From Stercorarius parasiticus (lineage: Eukaryota > Chordata > Aves > Charadriiformes > Stercorariidae): a stretch of 64,000 nucleotides of DNA. The translations under genes were made by a program, and so were the position numbers. The notes under the pieces were generated by a model. It did no database searches, was not told where the DNA came from, and saw only the letters and a list, made by a program, of their open reading frames with translations. The first letter of the stretch is position 1; the number at the start of each line of letters is the position of its first letter. Location of the stretch: assembly GCA_013396915.1 (NCBI GenBank), contig VWZL01005057.1, forward strand, positions 865,451-929,450, written 5' to 3'. This document shows, piece after piece, positions 27,201 through 39,700 of the stretch.

Positions 27201-28318
27201 GTTTAACATTTTCCCTCAAAAAAGAAACAATCTCTTGTTTAAAATCCCATTGAGACCAGCCTTGTTATTATTAGATCCTTTTGTCAAAACCTCAGATATC
27301 ATGTCTCTCGGAAGAAAAATCAGAGGGACTGGGGGTGGAAAAGTGGGCAAATAATGATAGGGGAATAGCTAGAAATCAGAGTCCACAGAAATGTGGCAGC
27401 TTATAGGCTCATCCAGTTCTGAATTTGGGTCCATCTCTGTTCTCACTGAAATTGGTGGCATGGCTCCCACTTCCTGCAAAGGGATGAGAACGAATGCTGA
27501 ACCTACAGAGCTGTCTGCTTTCTGAGGATACATATTTTGGAGATGAAGAGAAATGGAAAAATCCTCAAACACACTGTCAGCAATTGTATTACTGACTATT
27601 TGACCACTGCTGCATGATAGCCACAGACAAGAGCATTGGGCCTTTAGCTTGCTATAGGTCAAACATTACTCTTCTGGACATAGCTTTGTAAAGATGTGGA
27701 ATAGACTTTCCAAGACAAATGTGCAGAAAGAAACAGAGTAACTGGGATCAGCTGTAGCTATGAATTTTATGAATGGTTTGTTGGAAAGAGCATTAAATGG
27801 GAAGATCAGTCCAAATACGAGGTCTGCATTGTTTCTGTTCCAAGCCCACAGATGGGTAATTCACTATGCAAGAGGTTTTCATGGCCAACATTTCAAGCAG
27901 TCATATTTGCCTTGGACCAGCTTTCTTTAAAAAGAAAAAAATCTTAACTTTTTCTATTGGGAATTTTTTATTTCTGTTGTGTAGAGTGTAAAGAAAGGAA
28001 CCAAAGAAAAAAGCTGTGTGAGAACTTTTTCCCCCCCTTCTTATCAGAGAGAGATAACACAGGAATCTTCAGTTAACTTGAAAATGGCAACTGAAGGTTG
28101 GATGGGAATGCATCTTTCATAAAATGTGTGCTAAGCTATGGAAGTCAATGACACAAAATGCCATCCTAGCTAGAAATTTAGTAAGTGCTAGGAAAGTGGC
28201 TGAAGTATTAATAAATTTTGAAATACTTAAAAAGAAAGCCTTAAAAGACATTGAAGGCTTTGTGGTATATGCTCATTACTAGACCATATTGAGACAGCTC
28301 CTCTGTGTATCGTCCTTG

Positions 28319-28347
28319 CTTCTCTCTTTCCTTCCTCTCTTCCTTCC
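28319..28347 (+). repeat. Pure polypyrimidine tract
   Basis: 29 consecutive pyrimidines made of CTCT and CCTT units. This is a common vertebrate simple-sequence type. Confidence 0.75.
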
Positions 28348-31300
28348 ATCCATGGCTGTTGTCCAGCTTGCATACTCAAACGCAAAACTCTAAATCAAAG
28401 TAATGTGTTTTTTCCATTTTGGATAAACTGTGCCTGCTTAGTCATGAACATTTTCAAAAGTATTACTCCATGTTTGCCACATAATGAGCTATGAGTTAAT
28501 GTTCATAGGTGTCCACCCTTCTGTTTTCTGATTTCTGTTTGTATTTAGCAGACAACAAAAGCAGCATGTTGGTGAGGATCCTTTTGGTACAATCCATTGC
28601 ACTGACTTACGGCAGTTTCTGGCTAGAAAGATTCTACCTTAGCATGCTTGACGATGCTTCCCTCATTTTATTCTGGCCTTTCTTGTAATTGGGCAAATGA
28701 GCCTTCCTGAAGTAAGGTGCTTTGCCTGATGCCTAAATGACTGTGAAGCTGATGACAAGTTCTCATGTGCGTGTTCAATATCTGCTTGCACGCATGCATA
28801 CGTAGTGCTTGTTAGACCTTAAAATGCAATTCCACTCCAGGGACTGTTTTGCTTTCTCCCATAGGGAAACTTTTAAATATCTGTATTTAAATAAATGTAA
28901 AAACCTCTGCTAATTAATTCACAATAATAAATTTAAAATGTTAATTTTCTCACCCATGTCCACTTAACGTTGTGGATAATGAAGACGGGTGATGTGAGCA
29001 GCACTATAATTTCCATCTAATCATCACCAAGATGAGCTGTATGCTTGTAAGAGTGAGGTGACACAACAGTGTAGCCACACACGCGATACCCTAAATATTT
29101 TTCCCCCAAAACTGAAAATGTATTTTCAACAAAAGGGCTAACATTTTTGCCTTCTGTTTTGTCCCACAAGCATCACTGGTAAAGTTTAGAGGTTGCTTGC
29201 CCCTTTCAACTGTAGCCTTAAAATACGAAAATGCAACATTGCCATGGTAACAAGCTGCTTCTACCATCCATAAAAATAAGGGGCCAGCTATTTGTTTCCA
29301 ATGATAACATCTTATGTTTAACTGCCTTGAGCAGTGCTGACAGGGTCAATCCTTGTTACAATAGTCCGTTCTTCTTGGTCAAACAATGAAAAACACTACC
29401 TGTTAAAACTGACTGTGATGGACACAATCATAAATCCTTACCATTAACTGATATTTTTTTAATGCTGTAAATGATTAAATGGGTAAAGTACCCTTCTGAG
29501 CTCCCTCCCACACAAGGTGCAGGGCACTCATGTTGGTTTCTTATTTGGAGAAACATATGATGGTGAATTCAAAGTATTTTGGGGTTTTAAATAAGGTTTC
29601 ACTCCAGGGTGCTTTACTGTCTAAGATGGAAATGTCCTGGTGAGACACAATCTAGTGAGAAATACCAGAGACTGCCATCTAAGATACTGCATAGCGGTAG
29701 AAGTGAAATACAGTCATTGCAAAAAATGTACACAGCCCTCTCTGGCCTAAAAGATCATTGCATTGTGTCCTCTGGTAGGATTTCTGGCAACCTTATTGTT
29801 GACCTTCCTGCTGCTGTACCCAAAGGCTTCACACATGCCTTGTTGAAGGACAACGCTATTCTCCTTAATATACAGCTACAAAATGAAATGCAGAATGATG
29901 AATGGGAGTATTTTTATGTAAATGTACTTTGACGTATTTAGAACAGATTGTACTGGAAATTACAGGTAAATACCTAGCTGGGTTGCAGAGTTTAGTCAAA
30001 GGTTTGGAGCTGCAAATCCAACTGTCTCATCATACCTGAGTACCTAAATGTACTAAGTGGGTGAGAAAGGTGTTAAGACCTGGGCTGAAGTGACTTGCCT
30101 GTGATAGCCCAAGAAACATCCCATAGCAGGAAGATGGGCAAGGAATGCAAATTGCTTACAGCAAGAGGCAGAGGAAGATGGAGGAAAGAGCATAGCATGG
30201 GCATCCAGGGACTCAGGAGAAGTTTGGAGAGTTTTCTGTTTCGCTGGATGAAAGAGTCACAGTCCTCCCCTGTGATGCTGCCACTGCTTTCATGGTTTGT
30301 AGGTGTGAGGAGGTGGGCCTGGGGCCAGGCTGTGTTTCCTGCTGCACAGAACTCAGCAGGTTGTGTAGTGGGAGAGGGGGGCTCTCCACCCGCAGGGTCC
30401 TGCTCCTCAGCAAGACCATGCGGTCACACTAACTCAGAGAGCCCACTCTTGGCATCACTGTATGTGACTGCAAAGTGGCTTTTGATCTTGAATGGGGCAG
30501 CCAAGCACAGAAGACCAACAGTCTCTTCAGGGTGATGTCTGCTTTCATAATAAAAGGTAATTAACAGCTGAGAGGGCCTGAACAACGGTAGGTAGTGCAG
30601 GATAAAGGGTATGCCTGTGCTTGATGGATTGTTTTGAGGATGAGCAGTACCAGGTCGCTGCACTAGGATCTGACTTTAGGAACATTTCCCTATGAGCTTG
30701 CTGGTGGTAAAACAGAGTGTAGCTGCAATGCAAGGACTTGTGCTTCTAGAGTCAGTAAATGCAAGCTTGTGATTAGTGCAATGAATTATATGGGGTTTTT
30801 TAATCATTATTATTTTTATTTTCCATTTTTTTGGACTGATTTCAAGGCATCCTAGTGTTTAAGTTTTCCTTATTCTGAAATGCTTGCTGGTTACTCTCTG
30901 TCATTCAGATGAACTTGGCTTAAAACTTGGTCCTCCCCAGCAGAGACACTGTTTGGGACGTGGATGTTTTGGAAAGGTTGTCTGCAGTTGACAGTGCTTT
31001 GGAACCTGAGCGTACATCAATGTCTATTGGAATCTGTATGTATTGTTCTTAAAACATAAATCATGTACAGACATCTAGAGCTTGGGACAGACTCAATAAA
31101 TAAAAATAATTACACTTAATGCTAAATATTCATTACAGGACCTGGCACTGTGGTAAAATGTAAAGAATCTATACTATTGAAGTGTAGCAGGTGTTCCAGT
31201 AACGTTCCAAAATGCATGTGTTGCCAATATGTCCATATTTCACAGTGAAAGCTAAGCTTTGCTTAAGGTCTGAGGGGCGTGAAACCATGTTACTCATTGG

Positions 31301-34257
31301 CTAATAGCAGGCTTCATCCACTGACAAGTCAGCCCATTGATACGCAGCATGCAGTGATAGCTGTTACTGCAAATGGACAAAAAATATGGGTTTAAATAAC
31401 TTATATGGCTTTTTACGCTCTTGGCGTACAAGCATTATCTTGTGCAAAGGTTATTCAGGGCCATTCCATCCCTTTCTGTACTTTGCTTAATTGGACTCCA
31501 AAAGCATTTGATAGATAAAAAGATGCTTCTGCAAGCACATTTGAATTGAGGTCTTTGTGATTTCAGAGAATGTTCTCCTCCCTTCACCAGTTTATAACAG
31601 AAAGCACCTGGGGAGCACTTTTAATTCCTCTAGCCATACCTTGTGGGCTTGATCAGTGGTGGGAGGATAAGTCAGACAGTGTCTCTTCATGCTCACGAGC
31701 AGTTCCCTTTGAAGCAATGATGCAGTGCCATCCTAGGGTGATAGGTTTCCTAAGGACTCCCATCCCTTTTAGCAGACCAAAGGAAATAACTGATTTGCAA
31801 TGTTTGCCAACAGGGCTGCTGTGGTTCTCAGGGGAGTGATGACTCCACGGGACCTCCTTTACCGATTCTGGACACGCTTAAGGCAGCTTCATACTCATTC
31901 ATGGTGCCAGCTCTGTATGTGCTCTGTTCAAGCTAGCCGAGACCATGTAACTGCTAGAAAAAACATCATAATTTCTTAAGTAGCAGCACTGCAGATATGT
32001 GATGCAGGTCCACACTTGTGCATGTGATCTGGGCATCTCTTCTGCACTGACTGAGGGATTGTCAAGGGATTCTTAATTGTTAAGATCATTGGATGTTTTC
32101 TTCAATGATTTTTTTTCAAATGGAAAAGTCCACCAAACATCATCTTTTCTTGATGTGAATGTTTTAAATAGTATTGGTTACTTTCTGCCTTCTTGCTTTC
32201 TTACCTTACAAGTAAAAGTATGTCTTTTTTCCAGTAGTCAACATTAAGGTAACATAACTAGATATCATTTTTGCCTTTGAATCTAACAACTATGTAAAGA
32301 AAACTCTGGAATCTAACGATTTCTTTTGGTTTTTATGAGCAGGGAAGGAGGCAAGCAGAAGTTTGATCAAAAGTAGTGTAAGATTTAGGTGTTTGTTCTT
32401 GGTGTCCTCAATTTCATCTCCACTCATATAGGACACCCATAATAGGACAAATTACTCTCTCCAATAGGACACTGATGCTCTCCGTTCATCAGCTTTCTGG
32501 TGACAAAATACTTAGCTTACTTGGAAAGCAGCAGGCGTGACATGTGAGGCTCTTGCCTCTGGCAGTTAGACTTTGAGCCCTGCTTACTTCAAAATCAGGG
32601 TTTGGCATTGTAGAATTTGTCATCCTCTGCCCCCTCCCCATTTTTTCTCCCCTCTTTTTTTAAGGCAGTGGCAAAATTTGTGAAATGACTGAACAGTAGA
32701 AACTAGATGAAGAAAGCTGTTAATCTTTGGATTGGTCCTGAGAATTTGACATAGATTTAATCACCCTTGAAATGAAAATGTTATGTGCTTTTGAGTGATT
32801 CCTGCTGCTGTTAAAGTTTTGGTGTGAAACTCCAACAGATTTCAATGGGCGAAGGTCAGTCTGGCTACAACAGGTAGAGAGGTGTGTTTATCTTGGAACA
32901 TTTCTCACTGTGGAGAAGAGAAAGGAAAAGGGAGAATGACCTTTCCAATTTTATCTTGGGCTTTACTTCTTGGAGACAGAATGCAGAAAAAAAAAAGATA
33001 TCTAGGTTTGCCGAAGAGTGTTATTAGAATTAAAACAGGCAAAACTCAGTAGATAAATTACCTTCCTGTAACTAGTTACCTACAGGTATAAACTTAGATC
33101 AAATCACACTTTTCTCAGGGCAGCACCATAGTATGTGACAGTGTAGAATAATTTTGCTGTTCTGATCGTTTCATTAAAAATAGAGGGTGTTTTGAGACTG
33201 ATTAAGCAAAGCCTTGGGGATCCATTTGTGCTTCCTGGGCACGGTGGCTTTTTGCCTGGAGGTCCTCTTCCTCTGTTTTAGAAGCCCAGGGCTGTGCAGA
33301 TTCCCTCTCTCTGCCTGCAATAAAACAAAAAGGGAAAAAAGTAATGGAAGATCTTTTTTTGAGGAGGAGGAAGAAGCTAAATGCAAAAACAGGTTTCCTG
33401 TCCATGTAAAACAAGTAATAATTTATGGACTTTTAACTGGGCTGGGCCTCATTACATAGCAGTAAATGTTGATGCTAGTATCTTACAGTTGGCTTATGTT
33501 TTAAAGCTGTGCACATTTAATTGTAGGGTACCATTTAGAAGGGAAACTCTTCAAAGACCACACACGCATTACTGGAAAGGATATTGTGGTGTGAGAGAGA
33601 TCCAATGGTAGGCATCCAATGGGTTGCTTCTACCTGAACTTAATGGATGATAATGCATCTTTTATGTCATGTATAATGATAAATTTACTACACTAATAGA
33701 TCCAAATGCCATAACAATAGACCACTGCTCCAGTAAGTTCCTCTTTTATATGAAAAATTGCTTGTGTATTGAGAAGAGGTTGACAAGTAAATTGCTGGAT
33801 GCTACCATCTTTGGTACAGTGATGAACTATGACTCCAACAAAAACTATTAAATCAAAGTCCGTTAATGAAAGCAAGAGAGGAAAACAAGAAATTAGGTAA
33901 GGAAGAGAATAATTTCAGTTCTCTTAAATGTAACCATACAGAGAATAGGGACTGCTGTAAGGAATTGCTCTGCTGGACTGATGATCTGCAAAAGAATTTT
34001 TAATCTCTTTTGAAAAAGATAAATATTCAAATATTTATTTAAAATAACTTGTGTGCAGGTAATACACCTCCAAGGCATTCTGTTGGCAGTAGGCAGCTGC
34101 TTTAGTTTTTCTTAATTCCTCAGCATTCAAAATATATGTGCAACTATCTGTTCAAAATATATTGAACTATAATCAAACAAGATATTCAAATAGTCTGGTT
34201 TTTTACAAATTCAGCATTAACTGGAAGAAATCTATCACAAACATAAGATTTCTGCAG

Positions 34258-34325
34258 TCCTTCCTTTCTCATCCGCATCTCCCTTCCTCCCTCCTACTCC
34301 CATCCTTCCTCTCGTCTCCATCCCC
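34258..34325 (+). repeat. Long polypyrimidine tract
   Basis: 61 of 68 bases are pyrimidines, in CCTTCCTCC-like units, and the tract ends next to CCCCAG. It resembles an exaggerated splice-acceptor tract, but no exon with coding signal or donor follows. It is more likely a simple repeat. Confidence 0.7.
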
Positions 34326-34776
34326 AGTGTGCAGTGTGGCCTTAGGTTGGTGGCGGGAGGTAAATACATTCCAGAAGAACCTAAACAACCTCTTTAGACC
34401 CTAGACGCAGATGGCCTTCTGCATTTTTTAAAATAAGCTATTATTTTACAAAAGAAATTGTGTGGTTCTGTTGTTTCACCGTGTGTTAAAAATGCTTTCT
34501 CATCCTACAGATGTAGAGGGAATTTTTTTTTAAGGATCATAAAGATTACCTGTCCTATAAAAGCAGAGCTGGAAGCAACCCAATTTTCAGAGCTGCTGGA
34601 AAAATAAACTCACTGAATATTTCCATTGCATTTTGTCCGGGTAGTTTTTCTGGCAAGCCCTGAAGATGGTAGATGGAAAGTGGTGGCTGGATTTTTCAGT
34701 TGCATTAAAAACAATTGGTGGAAGAATCCACCTTTATTTATTTAAAAAAAAAAAGAAGTAAAAAAAATCCAGACTT

Positions 34777-34788
34777 TGTGTGTGTGTG
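34777..34788 (+). repeat. Short (TG)n microsatellite
   Basis: Six TG units, just downstream of an A-rich run (34744-34768). Confidence 0.7.
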
Positions 34789-35650
34789 TTTTGAGGTTTT
34801 TGTTCTCAGTGGAAATAGAAATTGGTTTTGGTTCATTATAGTAAAGATGGAGCTAAAATTAATTGTCAAGTTCCTGCAATATCAGCCCAGTGCACTACAT
34901 GTGAGAAGACATGTCAGTAGTGACCAAAATGGATTTTAAGTCAACTGGTGAGGTGTTGATGTGTTACCATTGTCTAACACTTTATCACACAAATATATTT
35001 ATTTGAAATGTAGATGTGACATCTTCAGGACCATCTCAGTCAGAGGTAATAGCACATATTCATCTCAAAGGAAAAGAAAGAGTGTATACATTGATCATCA
35101 CTGCACAGTGACTATTTGAGAATATATTGTGAGAGCAAATCTTGTGAAATCTTGTGTTAGTGAAGGCAAAGTGATCAAAGTTGGAGTATGGTGAGGGTAG
35201 GGAAATGAGTGGGGTAATATGGAGTATTCTAAAATGCCCGTTTCTGAATATATATTTATTGCTTGCATTTCTCCCGTGCTTGTAAACCATCTTTGAAACT
35301 TATACCTAGCTGCTGCAGTCCATACATAAAACATAAAAATAGCTCTTCCAGAAACATTCTTTTTTTTTCTTTTGGTGTTAAAATGGTGTAAAATTCCCAG
35401 AAGAATTTTGGGATAGGTGTCAGACCACTCAAAGCAGTGATACCAAAACCATCTCTTTAAACTGATTTCTTTTGTATCCTTGAGCACCAGGCACACACAT
35501 GGCCAGGCATAAATAGTGGCCATCGGCAGTTTGCAAGAAGTTTAAAATAAATAATGATTTTTAAAAGCCCACTTCTCTCACTGCTAAATATTTCCCATTG
35601 TCTTCTGAGAAAAATTACTAACAGATCATTAATATTTCTAACCTACTTAT

Positions 35651-36265
35651 CATAGTATTATAGAATGGTTTGGGTTGGAAGGGACCTTAAAGATCACCTA
35701 TTTCCAACTCCCCTGCCATGGGCAGGGACACCTCCCACTAGACCAGGCTGCTGAAAGCCCCATCCAGCCTGGCCTTGAACACTTCCAGGGATGGGGCATC
35801 CACAACCTCCCTGGGGAACCTGTTCCAGTGTCTCACCACCCGCACAGTAAAGAATTTCTTCCTAATATGTAATCTAAATCTACCCTCTTTCAGTTTAAAA
35901 CCATTACACCTGTCCTATCGCTACACTGCTGATAGAGTCCCTCTCCACCTTTTCTGTAGCACCCTTCAGGTACTGGAAGGCTGCAATAGGGTCTCCCCAG
36001 AGCCTTCTTTTCTCCAGGCTGAACAACCCCAACCAACTCTCTCAGCCTGTCTTCACAGGAGAGGTGCTCCAGCCCTCTGATTGTCTTCATAACCCTCCTC
36101 AGGACTGGCTTCAACAGGTCCATGTCATTCTTATGTTGGGGGCCCCAGAGCTGGATGCAGTACTCCAGGTGGGGTCTCACAAGAGTGGAGCAGAGGGACA
36201 GAATCACCTCCCTCAACCTGCTGGCCACGCTTCTTTTGATGTGGCCCAGGATGCAGTTGGCTTTC
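35651..36265 (-). mobile_element. CR1 3' portion, 5' truncated
   Basis: About 615 bases of CR1 on the minus strand. The 3' end at 35651-35666 consists of two decayed octamers (read on the plus strand CATAGTAT, TATAGAAT), followed by the GGTTTGGGTTGGAAGGGACC block. The GGGACACCTCCCACTAGACC block points to a CR1-J-like subfamily, by recollection of published CR1 sequences. The element is broken off upstream in the last quarter of ORF2, at about 36265. Beyond that the sequence is ordinary host DNA. I see no target-site duplication, which is usual for CR1. Confidence 0.95.
35890..36265 (-). pseudogene. CR1 ORF2 C-terminal fragment, frameshifted
   Basis: The end of the CR1 ORF2 polyprotein, downstream of the reverse transcriptase. 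Readable segments include KKANCILGHIKRSVASR, RPHLEYCIQLWGPQH and MKTIRGLEHLSCEDRLREL, in the usual order for avian CR1. After EDRLREL the frame is lost: the plus strand has AACCCCAACCAACTCTC where the other large CR1 in this window has AACCCCAACTCTC. This 4-base tandem duplication (near 36031-36038) shifts the reading frame. The remaining C-terminal codons are recognisable in another frame. No product is expected. Confidence 0.9.
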
Positions 36266-36676
36266 TTCTTCATTGGTTACGATGAAATTCAGTAGAAAAA
36301 CTTCCTGAAAATGTGTAGTTCACTGAACTTCTGTAGCAGGATATTTGCATATAAGATGTTGGCATATAAGAACCTCCAGCCAGTTCTGGGGATCCCCTTT
36401 TCCTACCATACATTTACACACAAGACAGCTGCTGCCCTGCACAACTCATGATCTGAATGTTTAAACATTTCTTGAGTGAACCAGAAGGATTAAGTGACAT
36501 GATGGAAATTGATCATAAATACTTTGAACTTAAACCAATGCCTGAGCCCTAGGGTTGTCTAAGCAGTTCTTAATAATCCAAAGGTCCAGTTTTGTTTCAT
36601 GTTGTCAGAAATAGAGATTAGATCACTATTAGTGACCATTTGAGCCACAAGGAGTTCACAACCCTAGACATAACTT

Positions 36677-36728
36677 CCCACATAGTTATAGTTATATTCT
36701 TCTATAACTATATTCCCATATAGTTATA
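36677..36728. repeat. Hairpin with flanking direct repeats (ATAGTTATA)
   Basis: The 10-base arms 36687-36696 and 36703-36712 pair perfectly around a TTCTTC loop. In addition, the 14-mers at 36677-36690 and 36715-36728 match at 13 of 14 positions as direct repeats. In total ATAGTTATA occurs three times in direct orientation and once inverted within 52 bases. Origin by template switching or slippage is plausible. Confidence 0.6.
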
Positions 36729-39700
36729 AAAGCACAAAGCTTTCTGAAAGAGGATCACAGAGAGGTATTCATGGGTGCTGTTGAATTGCAAAATGCAAAG
36801 CCTGAAAAGTTATTATTTAAGCAAAACCATCTTCTAAACATGCAACAGTTAAAATAAAATTCTCACTTCAGTAGCAAGAATTGCATGGAGCGCTTCCTTA
36901 AAATGGGGCAGTAGGGCAGCTGGTGGAGGGAAAGGTGCTGGCAAACAAAGGCATGTTTACTTTTTGAAGGTAATTCTCCATTGAGTAGGTGAAGGGACCT
37001 GTGTAACAGACACAAGGTGATCCTCTGCAGCAGGAGGATCTCAAACACATCGTCAGCACCCATTATTTCAGCTTATCTTTAGCTGAAATATTTTAACATA
37101 AATTAAAAGTAGTGGTTCTTACAGGAGATCTATTCAGCAGTGAGAAAAGCATAGAAAAAAAAATGCCATATTTCAGCACATTTTGTGTGAATTTGGGCCA
37201 GGTGGAACTGTGCCGGCTGATCCTCATGTAGGCTGTGGCTCAGGCCCACTGCACAATGGGACTGTATGAAGAATGGATGACATTTGTCCAGAAGCAAAAA
37301 TAAACACAGTTATTATCATCATTATAGTCTCATTGTTTGCTGTACCAAAGAATGAATGTCACAACTGGTTTTTTGTACAGGCTATTATTAGAAGTTGACC
37401 CTGGAAACATGTGCTAGAACTCTGCTAAAAAGACCATTTTATTTGAAAGAAATTGGTTCTCTTTAAGCAAAATGAAAGCATGAATTTAAAACTCAGCTAT
37501 CATCTTTGAAAAGGCACTGTAGAATTTCTTTTCTGTGAATGACGAGAGAAAATGGACAATTGTGAGCCAACTTCTGCTCTAGGAGCTTAAAATCATCTCT
37601 GATAGTGTCATGGAAAAAAAATCGGATTAACTATAGTAAGCGCTTGGTCAGGCCCATATTTTATAGGGTATCTTACTAGTAGAGTCTATCCCAACACTTC
37701 TAAACACATGGGGCAAAACAATTATCAGTGGCAGGCTGCATTATGCTTGCATCAAAGCTAAACATGATCCCTTCTTTACTAGTACAGAGAAACATATGTC
37801 AGCTTTCATTGTGCTTCTTTCCTGCACATTTGATTGAAGAATTGTATAAAGTGAAGCTGTTTGAAAAAAACCACATATGGCACTGGAAGTATTTCAAATA
37901 TTTAATTATTAGTTTATTATACCTTATAAGTGAAAGAGGAAAAAGTTGAGGTCAGAGCTGTATGCATCTTGTTCTTCCTTTCTGATCAGCTTCAGACAGT
38001 GCTATTGCGCTGCATTAGCACTAACTTCTTCTCTTTTGGGGGCAATGAAATGAGACCTTAAATCGACTCAAGGGCTGGGGGGCCAGTAACCCATGTGTCT
38101 TCATTGACTGAAAACCTGTGTAGACAGAGTGACTAGATTTAATATTTTTCCATTGCTATTGATATTGCAGTTGTAGTAAGACTACAACACATCAAATCCT
38201 GTGCAAGCAGATGCTTGGAGGCAGATCCAGCTCATAGTGACGATGAGTGACCATAGTGTGAAGTCACCTAGCATTTTCTATTTGGATTTGAAGCCTATTT
38301 TATTAACCTATTTTCCAGTGACTCTGACAGTAGAATAAACATGTAAGGAAGAAAGCAAATAGAAAAATGAGTATAAGACTTTGAGACAGAATTTGCACCC
38401 AGGTCATTATGAACAGTAGAGTCCTGCTAGAGGTTAAGCACTGGACATCTTCTGGAGTCCACTTCTGATCTTGGTAGCCAGTTCTTTAGCACTCAGGCTG
38501 CTTTAGTCATTTCCAGTACATGTTTATTCTTTACTTTTCCATCTGTTGCCCCAACCTTTTGATGACCAAAATGGCTAGAGCCCTACCCTTCACAATTTGG
38601 GCAAACTTACCCGTTTCACCTGTAATTGGGTTCTCATTCTGATGTGTTATTTATCATTTGGTCTAATAGAAAAGCCAGGCATTCATTTCTTGTTTTTAAA
38701 TCATGTTCATGTAACAGGGCCACAGTTCCCAGACGTAACTAATGTTTTATGCTTATTGTGGCTATACACTCCTACGGAGTGACGGAACAGTAGCCAATGC
38801 ACGTATTATTAAATGTACAGCCATTTTCCAAACATTTTTTGGCAAATCCCACTAAAATACTCTAGAGAATAAAAAGCTTAATTAATTGCACTGAATGTTC
38901 AGGCATTGGATCCAAAATACCACAATAGAGAATTTAAGGGAGGAAAAATATTTGAAAAGAAATCTTGTCCTCTTCCTGTTTATGCCAAAAGCCATATAAT
39001 TGTTCAGCTTTATTTGTGAATATAAAAATGGAAGTTTTATCCCCATGATCATTTTTGCAAGGAAAATACAGATAATATTTGTCAACCATAAACAACTAAT
39101 TCTAATGGGAAGTAAAGACTCTAAATTAATGAAGACAGGAGCATGCGATAGGAGTTTATCAAGGCATTGCAGGGGATTCTGCCTTGGAGAACATACAGAA
39201 ATAATTAATTTCACAGTATCATTGCCAGCTAGAACAAACTGATGATTTAGAGAAAGAAAAAAAAAGAAAAAACAAAACAAAAACTCTTACATCAAAATGT
39301 CTTAGTGGTATTTCCTTGGCTATCTAGCTTTCAAGAAAATACTGTCTTCCTTCTGCTTGCACTCATTTTCAGGACTTTTCTCATGGCAGTCTCTTCTAGT
39401 TGTCTGCCTCTGGATGCTAGTGGAGCTGATGGTCACCAATATTCAGAATGCCCTGACAAGAGGTTTTTTGGGTTTGTATACAGGGTATCCCATTTTATGC
39501 TGCCTTCTTATTTACCCAGAATTTTACAAGCTGCTTTAGAAACTTAATAGTCATTTAGTAGCCGTTCAGATTCTATTTTAAAAGATTTAAATGTTGTATC
39601 AGCATGGAAACTATGTATCCATTGGTTTGACTCTGGTGTGAATCAAGTCTCTAGTATTGATTTTCTTTGAAAAGAACTCAGATTGGATGAAGCTACTACA

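Larger units (their letters stand above)
20293..35650. other. Non-coding DNA with simple repeats
   Basis: No gene or interspersed repeat recognised in about 15 kb. It contains small tandem duplications (20542-20557 and 21019-21049), an A/C-rich stretch (20720-20783), an A-rich/G-rich boundary (22378-22416), a mutually exclusive hairpin pair (24189-24220) and two polypyrimidine tracts (28319-28347 and 34258-34325). The longest frames are 146 codons at 30095-30535 (plus) and 141 codons at 35098-35523 (minus). Neither shows recognisable domains, and nothing around them suggests a gene. Confidence 0.5.

Noticed and set aside
30095..30535. Longest host reading frame (146 codons, plus strand)
   Set aside because: Basic and low-complexity composition, no domain or signal motif, overlapped by unrelated minus-strand frames, no promoter or splice context. 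A frame of this length is expected by chance in a GC-richer patch.
35098..35523. 141-codon minus-strand frame
   Set aside because: No recognisable family, lies in AT-rich DNA, and overlaps another minus-strand frame in a different register. Treated as chance.
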